From the NCBI RefSeq assembly GCF_002699985.1, contig NZ_LKBT01000004.1, positions 62,001 through 126,000 of the forward strand: 64,000 nt of DNA. The letters are read 5' to 3'. The translations under genes and the position numbers were made by a program. Below are positions 60,248-64,000 of this stretch, piece after piece (within the stretch, counting starts at the first letter, position 1; each line of letters starts with the position of its first letter). This stretch comes from Pseudomonas sp. ICMP 561. GTDB taxonomy: Bacteria > Pseudomonadota > Gammaproteobacteria > Pseudomonadales > Pseudomonadaceae. The notes beneath the pieces were generated by a model. That model was not told the DNA's origin. It saw only the letters and a program-made list of their open reading frames with translations, and did no database searches.

Positions 60248-62527
60248 ATGCTCAATACGCTGCGCAAGATCGTCCAGGAAGTTAACTCCGCCAAGGATCT
60301 CAAGGCGGCGTTGGGGATTATTGTGTTACGCGTCAAAGAGGCCATGGGCAGCCAAGTCTGCTCGGTCTATTTGCTCGACCCCGAAAGCAACCGCTTTGTG
60401 CTGATGGCTACCGAGGGCCTGAACAAGCGCTCCATCGGCAAAGTCAGCATGGCGCCGAACGAAGGTCTGGTTGGCCTCGTGGGTACCCGTGAAGAACCGC
60501 TGAACCTCGAAAACGCCGCTGATCACCCCCGTTATCGTTACTTTGCTGAAACCGGCGAGGAACGTTATGCGTCTTTCCTCGGTGCGCCGATCATTCACCA
60601 TCGTCGTGTGGTGGGTGTACTGGTTATTCAGCAAAAGGAGCGCCGCCAGTTCGACGAGGGCGAAGAAGCCTTCCTCGTGACCATGAGCGCGCAACTCGCT
60701 GGTGTTATCGCCCACGCTGAAGCCACTGGCTCGATCCGCGGTCTGGGTCGTCAGGGCAAAGGTATCCAGGAAGCCAAGTTCGTCGGCGTCGCCGGCTCTC
60801 CCGGGGCGGCTGTGGGCTTTGCGGTGGTCATGCTGCCACCTGCGGACCTCGAAGTCGTCCCGGACAAAACCGTTACAGACATCAAAGCCGAGCTTGCCCT
60901 GTTCCAGACCGCCCTTGAGGGCGTGCGCAGCGACATGCGCGCATTGTCTGCCAAGCTTGCCAACCAGCTGCGCCCTGAAGAGCGCGCCTTGTTTGATGTT
61001 TACCTGATGATGCTCGACGACGCCTCGCTGGGCAGCGAAGTGACCAATGTCATCAAGACTGGCCAGTGGGCGCAGGGCGCATTGCGCTCGGTGGTCAACG
61101 AGCACGTCAAACGTTTCGAATTGATGGACGACGCCTATCTGCGCGAGCGGGCCTCGGATGTCAAAGACCTGGGCCGTCGCTTGCTCGCGTACTTGCAAGA
61201 GGCGCGGCAACAGACGCTGGTGTATCCGGACAACACGATCCTTGTCAGTGAAGAGCTGACGGCTGCCATGCTGGGCGAAGTTCCGGAAGGCAAGCTGGCG
61301 GGTCTGATTTCGGTACTCGGCTCCGGCAACTCCCACGTAGCGATCCTCGCCCGAGCCATGGGTATTCCCACGGTCATGGGCGTGGTCGATCTGCCTTATT
61401 CCAAGGTCGACGGCATCGAACTGATCGTCGACGGCTACCACGGTGAAGTCTTCACCAACCCCAGCGATGCCATGCGCAAGCAGTTCGCCAAGGTCGTTGA
61501 AGAAGAGCGTCAGCTGTCCCAAGGCCTGGACGCGCTGCGCGAGCTGCCTTGCGTAACGCTGGACGGCCATCGTATGCCGCTGTGGGTCAACACCGGCTTG
61601 CTGGCTGACGTGGCTCGCGCGCAACAGCGTGGTGCTGAAGGTGTGGGGCTGTATCGCACCGAAGTACCTTTCATGATTCAACAGCGCTTTCCGAGCGAAA
61701 AAGAGCAACTGGCGATTTATCGCGAGCAACTGGCAGCCTTCCACCCGCTGCCGGTCACCATGCGTAGCCTGGATATCGGTGGTGACAAAGCGCTGTCTTA
61801 CTTCCCGATCAAAGAAGAGAACCCGTTTCTGGGCTGGCGCGGTATTCGCGTCACCCTCGACCACCCGGAAATCTTCCTGGTGCAGACCCGTGCCATGCTC
61901 AAGGCCAGTGAAGGCTTGAACAACCTGCGGATTCTGCTGCCGATGATATCCAGCACGCACGAGGTGGAAGAGGCGCTGCACTTGATTCACCGGGCTTGGG
62001 GCGAGGTACGCGACGAAGGTACCGATGTGCCGATGCCGCCTGTAGGCGTGATGATCGAAGTACCTGCTGCTGTGTATCAGACCCGCGATCTGGCGCGTCA
62101 GGTGGACTTTCTGTCGGTGGGCTCCAACGACCTGACTCAATATCTGCTGGCCGTGGACCGCAACAATCCACGGGTGGCCGATCTCTACGATTACCTGCAC
62201 CCCGCAGTGCTTCAGGCTTTGCAGAACGTGGTGCGCGATGCACATGCCGAAGGCAAGCCGGTGAGCATCTGTGGCGAAATGGCCGGTGATCCTGCTGCTG
62301 CGGTGTTGTTGATGGCGATGGGCTTCGACAGCCTGTCGATGAACTCCACCAACCTGCCGAAAGTGAAGTGGATGCTACGTCAGATCCATCTGAGCAAAGC
62401 CAAGGAGATACTGGCGCAACTGATGACCAACGATAATCCGCAAGTGATCAGCAGTTCCCTGCAACTGGCGCTGAAAAACCTGGGGCTGTCACGGATGATC
62501 AATCCGGGGTCTGTGAAAGGGCATTAA
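60248..62527 (+). CDS. ptsP: Phosphoenolpyruvate-protein phosphotransferase PtsP (EI-Ntr)
   Basis: A 759-residue enzyme I of the nitrogen phosphotransferase system, passing phosphate from PEP to NPr. The N-terminal GAF domain (about 17-160) senses glutamine-type signals in relatives; the EI N-terminal region starts with VAGSPGAAVGFAVV (about 181) and has the phosphorylated His363 in LGSGNSHVAILARAMG; the C-terminal TIM barrel carries the GVGLYRTEVPFM, RSLDIGGDKAL and SICGEMAGDP (active Cys) motifs. GGAG precedes the ATG. It regulates nitrogen and carbon storage and virulence in pseudomonads. Confident. Confidence 0.97.
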   Translation: MLNTLRKIVQEVNSAKDLKAALGIIVLRVKEAMGSQVCSVYLLDPESNRFVLMATEGLNKRSIGKVSMAPNEGLVGLVGTREEPLNLENAADHPRYRYFAETGEERYASFLGAPIIHHRRVVGVLVIQQKERRQFDEGEEAFLVTMSAQLAGVIAHAEATGSIRGLGRQGKGIQEAKFVGVAGSPGAAVGFAVVMLPPADLEVVPDKTVTDIKAELALFQTALEGVRSDMRALSAKLANQLRPEERALFDVYLMMLDDASLGSEVTNVIKTGQWAQGALRSVVNEHVKRFELMDDAYLRERASDVKDLGRRLLAYLQEARQQTLVYPDNTILVSEELTAAMLGEVPEGKLAGLISVLGSGNSHVAILARAMGIPTVMGVVDLPYSKVDGIELIVDGYHGEVFTNPSDAMRKQFAKVVEEERQLSQGLDALRELPCVTLDGHRMPLWVNTGLLADVARAQQRGAEGVGLYRTEVPFMIQQRFPSEKEQLAIYREQLAAFHPLPVTMRSLDIGGDKALSYFPIKEENPFLGWRGIRVTLDHPEIFLVQTRAMLKASEGLNNLRILLPMISSTHEVEEALHLIHRAWGEVRDEGTDVPMPPVGVMIEVPAAVYQTRDLARQVDFLSVGSNDLTQYLLAVDRNNPRVADLYDYLHPAVLQALQNVVRDAHAEGKPVSICGEMAGDPAAAVLLMAMGFDSLSMNSTNLPKVKWMLRQIHLSKAKEILAQLMTNDNPQVISSSLQLALKNLGLSRMINPGSVKGH

Positions 62528-62540
62528 TCGCGGTCAATTT

Positions 62541-62628
62541 GTTGGAGCGTGGCTTGCCCGCGAAGAACGATGACACGGTAGGCCTGGCAAACCGAGGTGT
62601 TTGATTCGCGGGCAAGCCTCGCTCCAAC
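62541..62628. repeat. REPIN, family D, inverted orientation
   Basis: Arms GTTGGAGCGTGGCTTGCC and GGCAAGCCTCGCTCCAAC. The spacer starts GAAGAACGATGACAC, the reverse complement of the spacer end in the units at 8835 and 49080. Confidence 0.92.
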
Positions 62629-62640
62629 AGGCATCAAACG

Positions 62641-62738
62641 GTTAGCTCCACCTCACCCAGTCTCCCGCCGTATGGCCCAAAACTGTGTTCTATGAGGTGC
62701 TGGCTGCCGTCAGCATTGACGATCAGGCGCTGAGCAGT
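62641..62738 (-). pseudogene. Duplicated 3'-end fragment of the NRDE gene
   Basis: A decayed copy of the last ~95 bases of the gene at 63043-63789 (parent region 63050-63145). The two share CTCCACCTCACCCA, TCTCCCGCC and GCTGCCGTCAGCATTGACGA with scattered, mostly synonymous changes. In frame it still reads ADGSQHLIEHSFGPYGGRLG, then EVEL and an altered end. No start codon or upstream coding sequence is present. Confidence 0.88.
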
Positions 62739-62771
62739 GATGCATCAGTTCTTGGCTTGAAATGCTTTCAC

Positions 62772-62861
62772 CTGTAGGAGCTGGGCTTGCATGCGACTCA
62801 GGCACCTCGGTGTATCAGGCATATCGAGTGATCTGTATCGCGGGCAAGCCCAGCTCCCACA
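62772..62861. repeat. REPIN, family F
   Basis: Left arm CTGTAGGAGCTGGGCTTGC, right arm GCAAGCCCAGCTCCCACA. It forms a composite with the next unit, as at 30432-30643. Confidence 0.85.
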
Positions 62862-62875
62862 TAGACTGCGCTATT

Positions 62876-62984
62876 CCGTAGGACCGGCCGGGCGGCGTTC
62901 CGCTTTAGCCGGGAGGACGTCGGGACATTCGCTGAATATCCTTCGGTAGAAATACCGCCCTCCCGGCTAAAGCCGGTCCTACGG
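62876..62984. repeat. REPIN, family A with internal insertion
   Basis: The left arm CCGTAGGACCGGCC is followed by the same inserted GGGCGGCGTTCC as at 30536 and then CTTTAGCCGGGAGG. The right arm GGCTAAAGCCGGTCCTACGG is normal. Confidence 0.92.
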
Positions 62985-63042
62985 AATTGCAGGTGAACAT
63001 AGAATCTCCCACAAGAGATCGCATTCCAATTGAAGGGCTGAA

Positions 63043-63789
63043 TTAAACCCTCAACTCCACCTCACCCAATCTCCCGCCATACGGCCCAAAGCTGTGTTCG
63101 ATGAAGTGTTGGCTGCCGTCAGCATTGACGATCAGCACGGTGCTGGCCCGAGTGCCGTAGTTTGGGCTGGCGATGAACAGGCTCGACAGCAGCTTTTCGG
63201 TCTCCAGACTGACGCCCGTATCAGGCAGTTCAGTGGTTGGGGCGGTGGTCGGGTCGCTTAATAAGGCCATGAGTGCCAGTGGATTCGGATCATCCAGTTG
63301 GGTGCTCAGTGCAGCTCTGGCTTTCTTGACCTTTGGCCAAGGCGTATCCAGTCCTGCGTTGGAGAGACCATAAACACCCTCATCGAGCCGACGCGGTTCA
63401 GGGTTTGAGCCGTTGAGGTAGTACAACTGCTGACGGTCGCCCACCAGCAGATTGAAACCGCCGTATTCGGTCGCTCTGTTCGCTACCTCTACGAGATAAT
63501 CTTCAATCGAAATATCACTGGTCAAAAACTGAGCAACCAGTTCGCCGCGCGAGCGCTGGCCCAGTGGCAAGCTCGGGTTGCGAATATTGGTCAGCGCTGC
63601 AAAGCGCCCGTCTGCGGTGATACCAAGCCAGGTCCCGCCTGCTTCAAGGTCCCGCCCGGCGTAGACCTGCTGTGCGTCCGCCCACTGTGCGAGGGGCTGG
63701 GTCGGGCGCGCATAGAACTCGTCACGATTAGCCGCGACGATCAGCGGCTGTGTGTGAGAAGGGCGCCAGGCGAAAGCGATCAGACACAT
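63043..63789 (-). CDS. NRDE family (TANGO2-like) protein
   Basis: A 248-residue cytoplasmic protein named for its NRDE motif, seen here in LIVAANRDEFYARPTQPL (about residues 17-34). It begins MCLIAF, with Cys2 as a potential N-terminal nucleophile of an Ntn-like fold; VYAGRDLEAGGTWLGIT and FAALTNIRNP follow. Eukaryotic TANGO2 is linked to Golgi organisation and haem or lipid handling; the bacterial role is unknown. A ribosome-binding site AGGAGT precedes the ATG at 63789. The last ~95 bases also occur as a decayed copy at 62641. Divergent from lgt. Family confident. Confidence 0.92.
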   Translation of the reverse strand: MCLIAFAWRPSHTQPLIVAANRDEFYARPTQPLAQWADAQQVYAGRDLEAGGTWLGITADGRFAALTNIRNPSLPLGQRSRGELVAQFLTSDISIEDYLVEVANRATEYGGFNLLVGDRQQLYYLNGSNPEPRRLDEGVYGLSNAGLDTPWPKVKKARAALSTQLDDPNPLALMALLSDPTTAPTTELPDTGVSLETEKLLSSLFIASPNYGTRASTVLIVNADGSQHFIEHSFGPYGGRLGEVELRV

Positions 63790-63992
63790 GCAGTACTCCT
63801 TTTTGAGCCACTTTACTCACACATGAGGTTTGCATCCATCGCACGCCGCTAGAGCGCCGGGCGTTGCTCCGGTAACATGCCGGTCTCTTTTCGTCATGCC
63901 CGGCCAAATAGCTGTTCAGCGCGGGTTTATGTTTCCTGCTTTAGTGTGTCTGGTTAAGTGCTCGCGAGAGCGTTCCCATTTAAGGAGTTGCA

Positions 63993-64000
63993 ATGCTGCC
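63993..64000 (+). CDS. lgt: Start of lgt, prolipoprotein diacylglyceryl transferase (cut by window end)
   Basis: Only ATGCTGCC is present, after the strong ribosome-binding site AAGGAG seven bases upstream. It would read M-L-P, the usual start of Pseudomonas Lgt (MLPYPQIDP), which follows ptsP and the NRDE gene in related genomes. Identification rests mainly on position and is tentative. Confidence 0.5.

Larger units (their letters stand above)
62528..63042. other. Repeat-rich intergenic region ptsP / NRDE gene
   Basis: These 515 bases contain, in order, a family D REPIN, a decayed copy of the NRDE gene's 3' end, a family F REPIN and a family A REPIN carrying the internal insertion. No gene is present. 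Confidence 0.8.

Noticed and set aside
60326..62245. 639-codon frame antisense to ptsP, and similar frames opposite serA, spuB, spuC and D2HGDH
   Set aside because: All mirror strongly supported genes, have no motifs and no start signals.

Overview
The window looks like a chromosomal segment of a fluorescent Pseudomonas (syringae/fluorescens type). I base this on the gene families and their order (his genes, gpmI/envC/ctpA, secB, the complete spermidine/putrescine spu locus with a hacB-like acylase, serA with a D-2-hydroxyglutarate dehydrogenase, rpiA/ilvA/rppH/ptsP), on Pseudomonas-type OprD-family porin, LsfA and SsuF proteins, and on a very dense population of REP/REPIN palindromes between genes. 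Almost everything is core metabolism, envelope biology or transport. No integrase, transposase, CRISPR array or phage block is visible.

Layout. 1-2503: a conserved hypothetical gene, then a small accessory pair (a DUF1828-type protein and an unknown small protein) lying just past the 3' end of a tRNA-Phe that has its own promoter and terminator. 2605-6885: yggX-mutY, an AsmA-family protein and a PanZ/PanM-like acetyltransferase-fold protein. 7141-12310: an OFA-type MFS carrier and the histidine genes hisB-hisH-(DUF2164)-hisA-hisF, interrupted twice by palindromic repeats. 12596-20402: a secreted trypsin-like protease, a periplasmic binding protein, and the minus-strand genes gpmI, envC, ctpA and a polysaccharide-deacetylase-like gene. 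20609-22884: rhodanese-like protein, grxC, secB, trmL and a small membrane protein. 22885-29174: a 0.9-kb non-coding stretch leading to an OprD-family porin, then the peroxiredoxin lsfA and the sulfonate transporter ssuA-ssuC-ssuB-ssuF, without ssuE or ssuD. 29431-32204: an alpha/beta hydrolase, a LysR and a TetR regulator. 32469-46144: polyamine uptake and gamma-glutamylation genes spuI / spuABCDEFGH and a hacB-like acylase. 46339-53435: alpha/beta hydrolase, DUF2059, 2OG-Fe oxygenase, DUF4399, serA, D2HGDH and an FAH-family hydrolase. 53610-64000: two tandem SdiA-regulated-type proteins, rpiA, ilvA, DUF2269, a HAD phosphatase, rppH, ptsP, an NRDE protein and the first codons of lgt.

How the genes fit together. 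SpuDEFGH import polyamines, and SpuI/SpuB, SpuC and SpuA supply gamma-glutamylation, transamination and amide hydrolysis. SerA and the D-2-hydroxyglutarate dehydrogenase sit back to back and are known to be metabolically coupled. EnvC and CtpA are envelope-remodelling factors in one operon. LsfA and SsuACBF belong to sulfur-limitation physiology.

The most unusual feature is the non-coding DNA. About 28 REPIN-like units of several sequence families occupy roughly half of the gene boundaries. At two places (around 43.5-43.9 kb and 62.5-63.1 kb) the 3' end of a neighbouring gene has been copied next to a REPIN and has since decayed. A composite of two adjacent REPINs with the same internal insertion occurs twice. 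The best candidate for an undescribed protein system is the two-gene module beside tRNA-Phe. All family assignments come from reading the sequence and from memory of families; no database search was run.
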